Shown in pieces: positions 41,142 through 50,732 of a stretch of 64,000 nt of DNA. How positions within the stretch are numbered: the stretch's first letter is position 1; every line of letters begins with the position of its first letter. A model generated the notes under the pieces. That model saw only the letters and a list, made by a program, of their open reading frames with translations, ran no database searches and was not told the DNA's origin. Both the position numbers and the translations under genes were made by a program. The stretch spans positions 78,543 to 142,542 of the forward strand of contig NZ_BAUC01000005.1 in the NCBI RefSeq assembly GCF_000474215.1, given 5' to 3'. Origin of the DNA: Edwardsiella hoshinae NBRC 105699 = ATCC 33379. Its GTDB lineage: Bacteria; Pseudomonadota; Gammaproteobacteria; Enterobacterales; Enterobacteriaceae.

Positions 41142-41687
41142 TTACAACCGTACCTCTGCCAGTCTCTCTGTACCGTGCAGAGCCTGAACCCACATCCGCT
41201 CCCCCTCCAGCATACCGAAACTCGGTACGTTGCCCCCTTTCGGCAAACTGATGGAGCCGGGATTAAAATAAATATGCTCCCCATGCCGCTGCGCCTGCGG
41301 CAGATGGGTATGGCCGTAGACCAACACATCGCCGGCAGCCAGTGGCGGCAATTGCTGCGGATGATACAGATGACCGTGAGTCAGAAACAGCCGCCGCGTC
41401 GGCAACAGTACCTGCTGCCACGATGCCATCAATGGGAAGGTAAGCAGCATCTGATCGACCTCGCTATCACAGTTGCCGCGCACGGCGATGATGCGTGACG
41501 CATAACCGTTCAAGCGTTCGGCAACGGCGGGCGGATCGTAGTGATCCGGCAGCGGATTACGTGGTCCATGATTCAGCACATCGCCTAACAGGATCAGCCA
41601 CTGGCTGCCACTGCGCTCGAACAACGACAACGCCTGCTCTGTCGCGCTGAGCGAGCCGTGGATATCGGAGATAAACATCAGTTTCAT
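41142..41687 (-). CDS. yfcE: Metallophosphodiesterase YfcE
   Basis: Calcineurin-like phosphodiesterase of the MJ0936/YfcE family (181 aa). Metal-binding motifs are in order: SDIHGS, GDVLNHGPR, AVRGNCDSEVD, LTHGHLY and VYGHTHLP. E. coli YfcE hydrolyses artificial bis-pNPP and shows Mn2+ dependence; its natural substrate is unknown. I chose the ATG at 41687 (MKLMFISDIHG) since the family begins there; the longer frame adds 18 unlike residues. Its ribosome site is weak. Confidence 0.93.
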   Translation of the reverse strand: MKLMFISDIHGSLSATEQALSLFERSGSQWLILLGDVLNHGPRNPLPDHYDPPAVAERLNGYASRIIAVRGNCDSEVDQMLLTFPLMASWQQVLLPTRRLFLTHGHLYHPQQLPPLAAGDVLVYGHTHLPQAQRHGEHIYFNPGSISLPKGGNVPSFGMLEGERMWVQALHGTERLAEVRL

Positions 41688-41786
41688 CGTGGAATTCTCA
41701 ACAAACACTCGACCATAGCCTACACCTGCGCCCGACGGCATGATGCAGAGGCACAGTGTAACCAGCCGGGGAAGACGACACCAGTC

Positions 41787-42446
<660 letters not shown>

Positions 42447-42673
42447 TCAACAGCGGGCAAGTAGGCACGCAACGTCCGACGACTGCGGCCCCTCTCTGAC
42501 ACAGTATGCCATGTTTCCTCCGGCGCGAAACACCGGCTGACCCGCTCAGCGCGAATAAACACCGCCCAGGCTAACGCCGCGCCATAAGAAAACAATCTGT
42601 TAACATCGTCCTTTTTTCCCCCTGCGATTTGCTCTATAGTCGCCAGACATCCCCTCACTCACAGGAAGAGATG

Positions 42674-43300
42674 ATGATCGATCTTTATTATGCTCCGACC
42701 GCCAACGGCCACAAGATTACCCTGTTTCTGGAAGAGTGCGGCCTAGCCTATCGTTTACACCGCATCGCACTCGATGCCAACCAGCAGTTTACCCCCGATT
42801 TTCTCGCCATCTCCCCCAACAACAAGATCCCTGCGATCGTCGATCAGCAACCAGCCGACGGCGGCGCGCCGCTTAGCCTGTTCGAGTCCGGGGCCATCTT
42901 GCTTTACCTGGCGGAAAAGAGCGGGCGCTTTCTCGCGCGCGATCTGCGAACGCGCGCCGATACCCTCCAGTGGCTGTTCTGGCAGGTGAGCGGTTTCGGC
43001 CCGATGCTCGGGCAAAGTCACCATTTTAACTACTATGCCCCACTGCCGGTCCCTTACGCCATTGAGCGCTACCAGACGGAGGCCGTACGCCTATACGGCG
43101 TGCTAGAGCGCCAATTACAGCGCCACGCCTATCTGGCGGGTGACGCCTACAGCATCGCCGACATGGCGACTTATCCCTGGGTGGTGTTACATCCGCGCCA
43201 ACGCATCGATCTGGCCGATTACCCAGCGGTCACACGCTGGCTCCACGCTATCCAGGCGCGTCCCGCAACCCGGCGCGCCTACCAACTCGCCCAGGCGTAA
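42674..43300 (+). CDS. yfcG: GST-like disulfide-bond oxidoreductase YfcG
   Basis: Glutathione-dependent disulfide reductase of the Nu-class GST family (208 aa). It uses a pair of GSH molecules rather than active-site cysteines. Motifs: PTANGHKITLFLEECGL, ISPNNKIPAIVDQQPADGG, LFESGAILLYLAEKSG and TLQWLFWQVSGFGPMLGQ. I chose the second of two adjacent ATGs (42674) because E. coli YfcG starts MIDLYFAP and the AGGA site then has seven-base spacing. It is followed by folX. Confidence 0.94.
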   Translation: MIDLYYAPTANGHKITLFLEECGLAYRLHRIALDANQQFTPDFLAISPNNKIPAIVDQQPADGGAPLSLFESGAILLYLAEKSGRFLARDLRTRADTLQWLFWQVSGFGPMLGQSHHFNYYAPLPVPYAIERYQTEAVRLYGVLERQLQRHAYLAGDAYSIADMATYPWVVLHPRQRIDLADYPAVTRWLHAIQARPATRRAYQLAQA

Positions 43301-43364
43301 CATGCCGTTATTGTGACGGGCGGCCGATGCCGCTTGCCATCGTCGTTATTATTCAGGATGTCTT

Positions 43365-43739
43365 ATGAGTCAACACGTTGCCGACGCCATCATTAAAATC
43401 AAGAACCTACGTTTACGTACTTTCATCGGTATCAAGGAGGAGGAGATCGCCAACCGCCAAGATGTGGTGATCAACGTCGCTATTCACTACCCGGCACAGC
43501 ACGCGCGCCACAGCGAAGATATCGCTGATGCGCTTAACTATCGCACTATCACCAAGCGTATCATCGCTCATGTAGAGCAAAACCGCTTCGCCCTGCTGGA
43601 GAAATTGACGCAGGATGTGTTAAACATCGCTTGTGAACATCCCTGGGTCACCTATGCTGAAGTAGAGGTCGATAAACTCTACGCCCTGCGCTATGCCGAC
43701 TCGGTCTCCATGACCATGCGCTACAGTTGCGGGGATTAA
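43365..43739 (+). CDS. folX: Dihydroneopterin triphosphate 2'-epimerase FolX
   Basis: Epimerises 7,8-dihydroneopterin triphosphate to the monapterin form, supplying tetrahydromonapterin synthesis; homologous to the folate aldolase FolB (124 aa). Signatures: [39 protein letters not shown] and the final DSVSMTMRY. Four residues longer than E. coli FolX. It forms a pair with yfcH, 44 bases downstream of its stop. Confidence 0.96.
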   Translation: MSQHVADAIIKIKNLRLRTFIGIKEEEIANRQDVVINVAIHYPAQHARHSEDIADALNYRTITKRIIAHVEQNRFALLEKLTQDVLNIACEHPWVTYAEVEVDKLYALRYADSVSMTMRYSCGD

Positions 43740-43783
43740 GCGAAGCGGATGGTGCACCCGCGTGCACCGCAAGGAGCCTACCT

Positions 43784-44680
43784 ATGGAGATCTTGATCAC
43801 CGGCGCCACCGGCCTTATCGGTAGCGCGCTTTGCGCCCGGCTACACATTCTCGGCCACCACCTGACGGCCCTGACGCGTGACGTGACGCGGGCCAGGCAA
43901 CGGCTCGGCTCGGCGGTCACGCTGCTGAGCTCGCTCGATGCCCTCAGCTCGCTGGATGGCTACGATGCGGTCATCAACCTCGCAGGGGAGCCGATCGCCG
44001 ACAAACGCTGGAGCGCCGCGCAGAAGCAACGGCTATGCGACAGCCGCTGGCAGATCACTCAACGCCTGGCCACCCTAATCCGGGCCAGCCAACGTCCCCC
44101 CAGCGTGTTACTGTCCGGCTCTGCCGTCGGCTATTACGGCAACCAGGACGATACACCGTTAAATGAAGACGATGCTACCGTGGACGACTTTACTCACCGT
44201 CTGTGCGCCCGCTGGGAAGCGCTGGCACGCGAAGCCGAGAGCCAACAAACCCGTGTCTGTCTGATGCGCACCGGCATCGTGCTGGCCGCACAAGGTGGTG
44301 CGTTGGGGCGGATGCTGCCGCTATTCCGCCTGGGCCTCGGCGGCGAATTAGGCAGCGGGCATCAATATCTGTCGTGGATCCATCTCGACGACATGATCAA
44401 CGCCATCCTCTATCTGCTTGATAACCCCACCTTGCACGGTCCGTTTAACATGACCGCGCCCTACCCGGTACGCAATGAGCAGTTCGTGGCGACACTCGGC
44501 GAGGTCTTGGGACGCCCGACCCTGATGCGAATGCCAGCGCTAGCGCTACGCGCCCTGTTGGGTGAGGCCAGCCTGATGTTACTCGGCGGTCAACGCGTGT
44601 TACCGCGTCGTCTGGAAGAGGCGGGATTCGGGTTCCGTTACTACGATTTACGCGAGGCATTGGATGACCTCGTCAAATAA
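43784..44680 (+). CDS. yfcH: Epimerase family protein YfcH
   Basis: SDR39U1-type extended short-chain dehydrogenase (298 aa). Residues 1-12 ([13 protein letters not shown]) form the NAD(P)-binding GxxGxx[13 protein letters not shown] and [14 protein letters not shown] are family hallmarks, and the C-terminal DUF1731 segment ([27 protein letters not shown]) is present. Start at 43784 is supported by AAGGAG seven bases upstream; a longer frame overlaps folX. Its substrate is unknown. In E. coli the same folX-yfcH pair occurs. Confidence 0.94.
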   Translation: MEILITGATGLIGSALCARLHILGHHLTALTRDVTRARQRLGSAVTLLSSLDALSSLDGYDAVINLAGEPIADKRWSAAQKQRLCDSRWQITQRLATLIRASQRPPSVLLSGSAVGYYGNQDDTPLNEDDATVDDFTHRLCARWEALAREAESQQTRVCLMRTGIVLAAQGGALGRMLPLFRLGLGGELGSGHQYLSWIHLDDMINAILYLLDNPTLHGPFNMTAPYPVRNEQFVATLGEVLGRPTLMRMPALALRALLGEASLMLLGGQRVLPRRLEEAGFGFRYYDLREALDDLVK

Positions 44681-44820
44681 ACGCACATAATGTGCAGGCG
44701 AGCGCACCGGGCGTCCGGAGCGATGTAGCACGTTGACTACACTGATGGCTGGGTGTCTCTAGACGGTGTGCGCCGAGGCCAGACCGTACAGCACGCCCAC
44801 GACCGTTGGCGCTATACCTG

Positions 44821-44869
44821 GCCGCCGCGGCAAACCGCGGTGGCGACAATCCCCGACACCCGTGTCGGG
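44821..44869 (+). other. Tandem stem-loops ahead of the SDR gene
   Basis: Hairpin 1 is a 10-bp GC stem with a CAAA loop (44821-44844); hairpin 2 is a 7-bp stem with a four-base loop (44852-44869). They end 17 bases before the ribosome site of the next gene, with no U-tract. They may act in the 5' leader of that gene or help end yfcH transcripts. Confidence 0.5.
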
Positions 44870-44895
44870 CACGGCGCCCCATCAGTGGAGCATCT

Positions 44896-45609
44896 ATGAA
44901 GCAAGCCTTATTGCACGATAAAGTCGCGCTGGTCACCGCAGGCGCCCAAGGCAGCGGCGCCGCCATCGTCCGCGCACTCGCCGCCGCCGGCGCACGCGTC
45001 GCGCTGACCTACCACCACGCGGAGCAGGAAGCCCAACTACTGACGACGCAAGTCCGTCAACAGGGGGGCGAGATCGTCGCCTTGCGTACTGACGCTCGTC
45101 AACCAGAGACTTGCGTGCGCGCCATCACCCACACGCTGGAACAGTGGGGACGTATCGATATTCTGGTGAATCACGCCGCGGTGATCATCTGCAAGCCTTT
45201 CGACGAGATCGAGTTGCGCGAATTTGAACAGAGTATGGCCATCAATGTTCGCGCGGTGTTTCTTACCAGCCAACTGGCCGCACGCCAGATGCCGGCGGGG
45301 GGACGCATTATCCACATCAGCAGCACGCGACAAGTGAGCGATCACAGCGACGCGCTTTGCGCTATGGGACGCGCTGCGCTGGGTGCGCTTACGCGTGCCA
45401 TGGCGCAGGATCTGGGGCCGCAGGGCATCACGGTCAATCAGGTGATCCCCAGCGTCACGATTCCCCCCCCGCCCCCCATACAGTCGAGCGACGCACACCA
45501 CACCAGCCCCGGCGACGCATCGCATCGCATCGCGGATCTGGTGCTATGGCTCTGCTCGCCGGCGGCGGCGGCAGTCAACGGCAGCCAATTCGACATCGCC
45601 GCCCAATAA
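44896..45609 (+). CDS. Divergent SDR-family protein lacking the catalytic YxxxK
   Basis: Short-chain dehydrogenase fold, 237 aa, starting MKQALLHDKVALVTAG after a GGAG site at good spacing. The cofactor loop is TAGAQGSG rather than TGxxxGxG; the NNAG motif is NHAAV; HISSTRQ keeps the Ser region. Where YxxxK is expected, the sequence reads CAMGRAAL after DAL, so both Tyr and Lys appear to be lost (Cys and Arg at those positions). A proline run (TIPPPPPIQ) replaces part of the substrate loop. Either it is a pseudoenzyme or it uses different chemistry. In E. coli the yfcH-ubiX interval holds the his transport genes instead. It converges with ubiX, six bases apart. Its role is unknown. Confidence 0.8.
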   Translation: MKQALLHDKVALVTAGAQGSGAAIVRALAAAGARVALTYHHAEQEAQLLTTQVRQQGGEIVALRTDARQPETCVRAITHTLEQWGRIDILVNHAAVIICKPFDEIELREFEQSMAINVRAVFLTSQLAARQMPAGGRIIHISSTRQVSDHSDALCAMGRAALGALTRAMAQDLGPQGITVNQVIPSVTIPPPPPIQSSDAHHTSPGDASHRIADLVLWLCSPAAAAVNGSQFDIAAQ

Positions 45610-45614
45610 GCGCC

Positions 45615-46208
45615 TCACCTCGCGCTACCAGCCGCCCCACGCCCACCCTGCCAACGAGGAAACAACTCCTGTGCTAGGGTGATATCCAACTGATCCAACA
45701 CCCGATTCACCGTCTGATCGATAATCTCTTCGATGCGTTGGGGACGGTGGTAGAAGGCAGGCACTGGCGGCATGATCAGCGCGCCCAGTTCGGCAGCGCT
45801 GGTCATCAGACGCAGATGCCCCAAGTGCAACGGCGTCTCGCGGACGCACAGCACCAGAGGCCGACGCTCCTTCAGCACCACGTCCGCGGCGCGGATCAAC
45901 AGCGTATCGCTGTAGCCGTGCACGATACCGGAGAGGGTCTTGATCGAGCAGGGTAAGATCACCATGCCGGCGGTCTTAAAAGAACCCGAGGAGATCGACG
46001 CGGCAATATCACGCACATCATGCACCACATCTGCCAAGGCCAAGACCTCGCGCAGACTGCGATCCGTCTCCAAGGCCAACGTCTGACGCGCCGCTTGGCT
46101 CATCACTAGGTGAGTCTCCACCTCGGGGAGGGGACGCAACACCTCCAGTAAACGGATACCGTAAATCACGCCACTGGCGCCGGAGATACCGATAATCAGT
46201 CGTTTCAT
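45615..46208 (-). CDS. ubiX: Flavin prenyltransferase UbiX
   Basis: Makes prenylated FMN, the cofactor of the UbiD decarboxylase in ubiquinone synthesis (197 aa). Signatures: IIGISGASGVIYGIRLLE at the N-terminus, SGSFKTAGMVILPCSIKTLSGI with the FMN-binding Ser/Cys, and LVLCVRETPLHLGHLRLM. It is probably transcribed apart from purF, because a terminator lies in the 121-base gap between the two. Convergent with the SDR gene. The last ten residues are not conserved with E. coli. Confidence 0.96.
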   Translation of the reverse strand: MKRLIIGISGASGVIYGIRLLEVLRPLPEVETHLVMSQAARQTLALETDRSLREVLALADVVHDVRDIAASISSGSFKTAGMVILPCSIKTLSGIVHGYSDTLLIRAADVVLKERRPLVLCVRETPLHLGHLRLMTSAAELGALIMPPVPAFYHRPQRIEEIIDQTVNRVLDQLDITLAQELFPRWQGGRGAAGSAR

Positions 46209-46274
46209 CGCCCGTCACTCATCCTCATTCATTCTGCTGCTGCGACTTTGCCGCAAGCCGTTAGACGGTGCAAG

Positions 46275-46302
46275 CGAAAACGGGCCGCTACTGCGGCCCG
46301 TT
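46275..46302 (-). terminator. Terminator after purF
   Basis: AACGGGCCGC pairs perfectly with GCGGCCCGTT around TACT, beginning 28 bases after the purF stop on the minus strand and running into TTCGCTT. It separates purF from ubiX at least partly. Confidence 0.75.
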
Positions 46303-46329
46303 ATTGGGAACAGGATGGCCTTGTGCCCG

Positions 46330-47847
46330 TTAGCCTTCGTTATACAGTTCCAGATCCTCGGCCTGCTGCTGGTTGCTCAGCGCCTTGGCATCATCGCTAC
46401 GCAACGATTGCAGGTAGTCTAGGTAGGACTGATCCACATCGCGCGTAATGTAGACACCGTTAAACACCGAGCACTCGAACTGCTCGATATCCGGATTATC
46501 CTCCCCCACCGCCGCGATCAGATCGTCGAGATCCTGGAAGATCAAGCCGTCGGCGCCGATCAGTTGACGGATCTCATCCACCTCGCGGCCATGGGCGATC
46601 AGCTCACTGACGCTCGGCATGTCGATACCATAGACATTCGGAAAGCGGATCTCCGGCGCGGCAGAGGCCAGGTAGACTCGACGGGCCCCCGCCTCACGCG
46701 CCATCTCGATAATCTGCTCAGAGGTGGTACCGCGTACGATGGAATCGTCCACCAACAACACATTCTTATCACGGAACTCGGCACGGTTGGCGTTCAGCTT
46801 GCGGCGCACCGACTTACGCCGCAATTGCTGACCCGGCATGATGAAGGTACGGCCGACATAGCGATTCTTAACGAACCCCTGGCGATAGGGCTTATCCAGG
46901 ATGCGCGCGATTTGCAGGGCGATATCGCAAGAGGTTTCCGGGATCGGGATCACCACATCGATATCCAGATCTTCCCACTCCCGGGCGATCTTCTGCCCCA
47001 GCTTCTGCCCCATGCGCACCCGAGCGCTGTAGACCGAGATCTTGTCGATGAACGAGTCCGGTCGGGCAAAATAGACATACTCGAACAGGCAGGGGTGACT
47101 CTTTGGCTCCTGGGCGCACTGGCGCGTGAACAGCTGCCCTTGGGTGTTGACGTAGATCGCCTCGCCCGGTGCCACGTCACGGATAAAGTCGAAGCCGAGC
47201 GTATCCAACGCCACGCTCTCCGAGGCGACCATATACTCGGTGCGGCCATCCGCTAAGTCACGCTTACCGATCACCAGCGGACGAATACCGTTCGGATCGC
47301 GGAAAGCAACCATACCGTGGCCGATGATCATCGCCACGCAGGCGTAGGCACCGCGGATCTGGCGATGGGTCGCCGCGACAGCGGCAAAGATATTCTCCTC
47401 ACTCAGCGGATAGCTATCGTAGCGATCCAACTCGTAGGCGAACACATTTAACAGGATTTCGGAATCGGAGGAGGTATTGACGTGGCGCCGGGCATGCTCG
47501 AACAGTTGTTGCTTCAACTGATGGGCATTGGTCAGATTACCATTATGCGCCAAGGTGATGCCAAAGGGGGAATTCACATAGAACGGCTGTGCCTCGGAGG
47601 CGCTGGAGCTGCCGGCGGTGGGATAGCGCACATGCCCTATCCCCATATTTCCCTGTAGACGCTGCATATGGCGCGCCTCAAACACATCGCTCACCAGCCC
47701 ATTAGCCTTACGCAGGCGAAAGGTATGGTTATCATCGATGGTGACGATGCCCGCGGCGTCCTGGCCGCGATGTTGCAACACCGTCAATGCATCATAGATG
47801 GACTGGTTTACCGGCGTAAAACCGGCGATACCGACAATACCGCACAT
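46330..47847 (-). CDS. purF: Amidophosphoribosyltransferase PurF
   Basis: First committed enzyme of purine synthesis: transfers ammonia from glutamine to PRPP to give phosphoribosylamine (505 aa). The N-terminal nucleophile glutaminase domain begins MCGIVGIAG (Cys2 exposed after Met removal) and includes [13 protein letters not shown] and LAHNGNLTN. The C-terminal PRPP-binding loop is seen in [19 protein letters not shown]. It lies 21 bases after cvpA in a PurR-controlled operon. Confidence 0.98.
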   Translation of the reverse strand: MCGIVGIAGFTPVNQSIYDALTVLQHRGQDAAGIVTIDDNHTFRLRKANGLVSDVFEARHMQRLQGNMGIGHVRYPTAGSSSASEAQPFYVNSPFGITLAHNGNLTNAHQLKQQLFEHARRHVNTSSDSEILLNVFAYELDRYDSYPLSEENIFAAVAATHRQIRGAYACVAMIIGHGMVAFRDPNGIRPLVIGKRDLADGRTEYMVASESVALDTLGFDFIRDVAPGEAIYVNTQGQLFTRQCAQEPKSHPCLFEYVYFARPDSFIDKISVYSARVRMGQKLGQKIAREWEDLDIDVVIPIPETSCDIALQIARILDKPYRQGFVKNRYVGRTFIMPGQQLRRKSVRRKLNANRAEFRDKNVLLVDDSIVRGTTSEQIIEMAREAGARRVYLASAAPEIRFPNVYGIDMPSVSELIAHGREVDEIRQLIGADGLIFQDLDDLIAAVGEDNPDIEQFECSVFNGVYITRDVDQSYLDYLQSLRSDDAKALSNQQQAEDLELYNEG

Positions 47848-47868
47848 GTTGTCATTTCCTCATCAGCG

Positions 47869-48378
47869 TTACCGGAGCGGCATGGCAGGCATATGCTCCG
47901 GTAAGAAACTCGACGTGCTTTGCAGATAGTCAAACGACCACCTGATGATAGGCCTGAACTGCGGGATGAGCCGGGACTGCTGCCACTCTTCGCTCTGCGC
48001 CATCGCCGTAAAGGTATCCAGGAAGAACAACAGGGCTGCGACGATCAACACACCGCGCAACGCGCCGAAACAGACGCCAAGCACCCGATCCGTACCGCTC
48101 AAGCCGGTACGCTCCACCAAAGAACCGATCACGTAGTTAACGATAGCGCCGACGATCAGGGTTGCGATGAACAACACCGCAATCGCAATACCGTTACGCA
48201 CCAGCGCATCTTCAAAACGGGTAAAAAAGGCGGCCAGATAGGAGTAAAAATGGCTGGCAACAAAGAACGCGGCCCCCCAGGTAACCAGTGACAACGCCTC
48301 GCGCACAAATCCCCGGACCAGGCTAACTAAAGCGGAAAATCCGATGATGCCAATAATGACCCAATCAATCCAAACCAT
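47869..48378 (-). CDS. cvpA: Colicin V production protein CvpA
   Basis: Inner-membrane protein with four predicted helices (169 aa). E. coli CvpA is needed for colicin V production from its plasmid and for envelope stress resistance; its molecular activity is unclear. Conserved core: RGFVREALSLVTWGAAFFVA, GLSGTDRVLGVCFGALRGVL and FFLDTFT. It is promoter-proximal in cvpA-purF, with a PurR operator and TAGAAT -10 about 50-75 bases upstream. The C-terminal seven residues exceed the E. coli protein. Confidence 0.95.
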   Translation of the reverse strand: MVWIDWVIIGIIGFSALVSLVRGFVREALSLVTWGAAFFVASHFYSYLAAFFTRFEDALVRNGIAIAVLFIATLIVGAIVNYVIGSLVERTGLSGTDRVLGVCFGALRGVLIVAALLFFLDTFTAMAQSEEWQQSRLIPQFRPIIRWSFDYLQSTSSFLPEHMPAMPLR

Positions 48379-48423
48379 GATAATTCCAAAGCATGAATTG
48401 CCGCGCTATCCTACTCGCGGCGC

Positions 48424-48429
48424 ATTCTA
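48424..48429 (-). promoter_or_regulatory. -10 element of the cvpA-purF promoter
   Basis: TAGAAT on the minus strand matches five of six -10 consensus bases and lies immediately downstream of the PurR operator, an arrangement in which bound PurR would cover the spacer and block polymerase. The -35 hexamer is poor. Confidence 0.6.
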
Positions 48430-48436
48430 ACAGAAA

Positions 48437-48452
48437 AAGAAAACGTTTGCGT
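48437..48452 (-). promoter_or_regulatory. PurR operator of cvpA-purF
   Basis: AAGAAAACGTTTGCGT (reverse: ACGCAAACGTTTTCTT) is the palindromic PUR box of enterobacteria, agreeing with the consensus at every core position. It lies about 60-75 bases before the cvpA start. Control by PurR with hypoxanthine or guanine as co-repressor is inferred from E. coli, where the same operon carries the same box. Confidence 0.9.
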
Positions 48453-48510
48453 AGCAGATTTCCCTGACATGGCGTAAATAAATCCGCCTCGTCACACACG
48501 CGTTTTCATG

Positions 48511-48548
48511 AAAAAAACGGCCCTGCCCGCCAATGCGGACAGCGCCGT
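48511..48548 (-). terminator. Terminator after dedD
   Basis: A long hairpin (stem about 13 bp with one mismatch, ATTG loop) is followed on the minus strand by seven T. It begins 21 bases after the dedD stop and so separates folC-dedD from cvpA-purF. Confidence 0.85.
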
Positions 48549-48568
48549 ATCCCTCTCCCATGCGTGCC

Positions 48569-49336
48569 TTAACGCACGCTGTAATTGCGGATTTGCCCAT
48601 TCAGTCCGCTCAGGCTGTTCAGCTCCGGCAACGCCGCCTGAAGTTTGGCACGCGAGGCTTCCGGGCCGACGAATAGCCGGGTTATCTCCCCTTGTACCGG
48701 GGTCGCCGGCACGCTGTAGACCCGGTAACCGGAAAGACGCAGCTTGGCGATGATCTCGTTCACCTTGCTGGCGTTCCGTAACGCCCCAAGCTGCACTACG
48801 TAGGCTTGACCGACCGGCGCCTGCTCCGCGCGCGGCGACGGTGCGGGGGCCGGTACGGGGGCCGGGGCCGGCGGTGTCACACGCTTCGCCGGCTCGGCCA
48901 CTGCCGGGCGACGCTCCGCTTCGCGGGGTTTAGGCCGACTCTCGACCGGCTGAGTCGGCGCAATCGTCGGTACTTCCGCGACCTTACGCGGCTCCGGCGC
49001 CCGGCTCTCGACCGGTTTCAACTCCACCAGTTCCCCGTTGCCACGCGTCGGCGAGACGGTGTTGGATGAGGTCGGCGGTGACAGCGGCGCCGTACCGCCT
49101 GGCGCGGCGACGCTCCCGGTGTGCGACGCCGTGGGCGGCGTCTCGCTTAACGGTTGCGTCACCGGCGGAATGGCATCCGTGGGATCGTCTTCTCCCGGAC
49201 GCGGTACCAGCGGGATCGCAGCAAAATCATCCTGATAATGCCTTTTCTGGCCGTCTAGCAGGCCAGGCAGTACGATCACCCCCAGGGCGACCAGGATCAC
49301 CGTCCCGACCAGTCGGTTTTGGAACTTACTCGCCAC
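48569..49336 (-). CDS. dedD: Cell-division SPOR-domain protein DedD
   Basis: Bitopic inner-membrane protein that joins the divisome and binds denuded peptidoglycan glycans at the septum (255 aa). A short cytoplasmic N-terminus leads to a helix (LVGTVILVALGVIVLPGLL, about residues 9-27). A long Pro/Ala/Glu-rich linker follows, and the SPOR domain (from about residue 177, YVVQLGALRNASKVNEIIAKL) closes the protein. The linker is 30-40 residues longer than in E. coli. Its start overlaps the folC stop by 11 bases. Confidence 0.94.
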   Translation of the reverse strand: MASKFQNRLVGTVILVALGVIVLPGLLDGQKRHYQDDFAAIPLVPRPGEDDPTDAIPPVTQPLSETPPTASHTGSVAAPGGTAPLSPPTSSNTVSPTRGNGELVELKPVESRAPEPRKVAEVPTIAPTQPVESRPKPREAERRPAVAEPAKRVTPPAPAPVPAPAPSPRAEQAPVGQAYVVQLGALRNASKVNEIIAKLRLSGYRVYSVPATPVQGEITRLFVGPEASRAKLQAALPELNSLSGLNGQIRNYSVR

Positions 49337-50597
49337 CCCGTCCTCCTGACGGTAGAACCGCCATCACTTGCGCGACCGTGTGGAACGAGCCACAGACCAC
49401 CACCGTATCCTCGGCCTCGGCCTCAGCCATCGCCTGGCGCCAAGCCTGCTCGACATCGGCGAACACGCGTGCGCCGGCCGGCAGGTGCGCCGTCAGCGCA
49501 GACGCTGGCGCACCACGCGGCCCGCTCAACGGCGCACAGTACCATTCATCGACCAGCGGCGTCAGGCAGGCCAAGGTGCCGGCGATGTCTTTGTCGCTCA
49601 GCATGCCGATCACCATACGCAGCCGCTTAGGCCGCGGCAACGCTTGCAGGCGTTGCACCAGGTAGGCGGCAGCATGCGGATTATGCGCCACATCCAGGAT
49701 CAGGCGCGGTGCCTGCCCGACCTGCTGAAAACGTCCTGGCAGGGAGGCATTGCATAGCCCCTGGCGGATAGCCGCCTCATCGACGACCAATGGTCCGGCG
49801 GCCAGCGCCGCCAATGCCGTCGCCGCATTGGCCAACGGAACCTGAGGCAACGGCAAATCATCGAGCGTGTTAGCCCCGGCGCACCAGCGCCACCCCGACG
49901 CCGTGACGCTGAAGTCCCAGTCGACGCCACGTCGCAGCAATCGAGCCGCGCACTGTGCCGCCACCGCCGCGATAGACTCCGGCATCTGTGCCTCACCGAC
50001 CACGGCGGGTCTTCCCGCACGGAAAATACCGGCCTTCTCCCGACCGATACTCTCACGCGAATCGCCCAGCCAATCGGTGTGGTCCAACGCGATACTGGTC
50101 ACCACCGCCACACTGGCGTCGACGATATTGGTGGCGTCCAGACGTCCCCCCAGGCCGACCTCTAAGATCACCGCATCCAGCGCCGCCTGCTTGAACAGGT
50201 ACAACGCCGCCAGGGTACCGAACTCAAAATAGGTTAACGACACACCCGCACGCCCCGCCTCGATGGCGGCGAAAGCGGCGGCATGCGCCGCATCATCCAA
50301 TTCGCGATGCTGAATACGTACCCGTTCGCGATAATGCAGTAAGTGGGGGGAACCATAGACCCCGACCCGATAACCGGCCGCCATCAAGATGGCTTCCAGC
50401 GTACGACAGGTCGTGCCCTTACCGTTGGTCCCCGCCACGGTGTAAACCACGGGCGCCGGCGTCAACAGATCCAGATGCTGCGCGACACGCCGCACGCGCG
50501 CTAAACCGAGATCGATGGTTTTATTATGTAGTTGCTCGAGATACTCAAGCCAGGTAGAGAGTGGCGAGGTCGCCTGTGGAGTAGGAAGCGTATTCAT
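49326..50597 (-). CDS. folC: Folylpolyglutamate/dihydrofolate synthase FolC
   Basis: Adds glutamate to dihydropteroate and then further glutamates to folates (423 aa). The ATP-binding P-loop is VAGTNGKGTTCRTLE; the Mur-ligase-like signatures SPHLLHYRERVRI, VILEVGLGGRLDATNI and DVAHNPHAAAYLV are intact. It starts MNTLPTPQATSPLSTWLEYLEQLH after a 135-base gap from accD that contains a GC hairpin. It overlaps dedD, with which it forms an operon. Confidence 0.96.
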   Translation of the reverse strand: MNTLPTPQATSPLSTWLEYLEQLHNKTIDLGLARVRRVAQHLDLLTPAPVVYTVAGTNGKGTTCRTLEAILMAAGYRVGVYGSPHLLHYRERVRIQHRELDDAAHAAAFAAIEAGRAGVSLTYFEFGTLAALYLFKQAALDAVILEVGLGGRLDATNIVDASVAVVTSIALDHTDWLGDSRESIGREKAGIFRAGRPAVVGEAQMPESIAAVAAQCAARLLRRGVDWDFSVTASGWRWCAGANTLDDLPLPQVPLANAATALAALAAGPLVVDEAAIRQGLCNASLPGRFQQVGQAPRLILDVAHNPHAAAYLVQRLQALPRPKRLRMVIGMLSDKDIAGTLACLTPLVDEWYCAPLSGPRGAPASALTAHLPAGARVFADVEQAWRQAMAEAEAEDTVVVCGSFHTVAQVMAVLPSGGRGGE

Positions 50598-50732
50598 GCT
50601 GTTTTACGTCCCGTAATCTAGCCGTTGCGGAGGATGAACGGCCCCGGAACGGGACCGGTTCCCTAACGTGGTGCGACGCAGGCGATACCCCACGCCGCGC
50701 CCGGCCTTAAGCCGGGGAAGCTCACCGGGGAA

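Noticed and set aside
50700..50716. GC hairpin after accD as an intrinsic terminator
   Set aside because: A 6-bp stem with a CTTAA loop but no U-tract on the minus strand; too weak to call.
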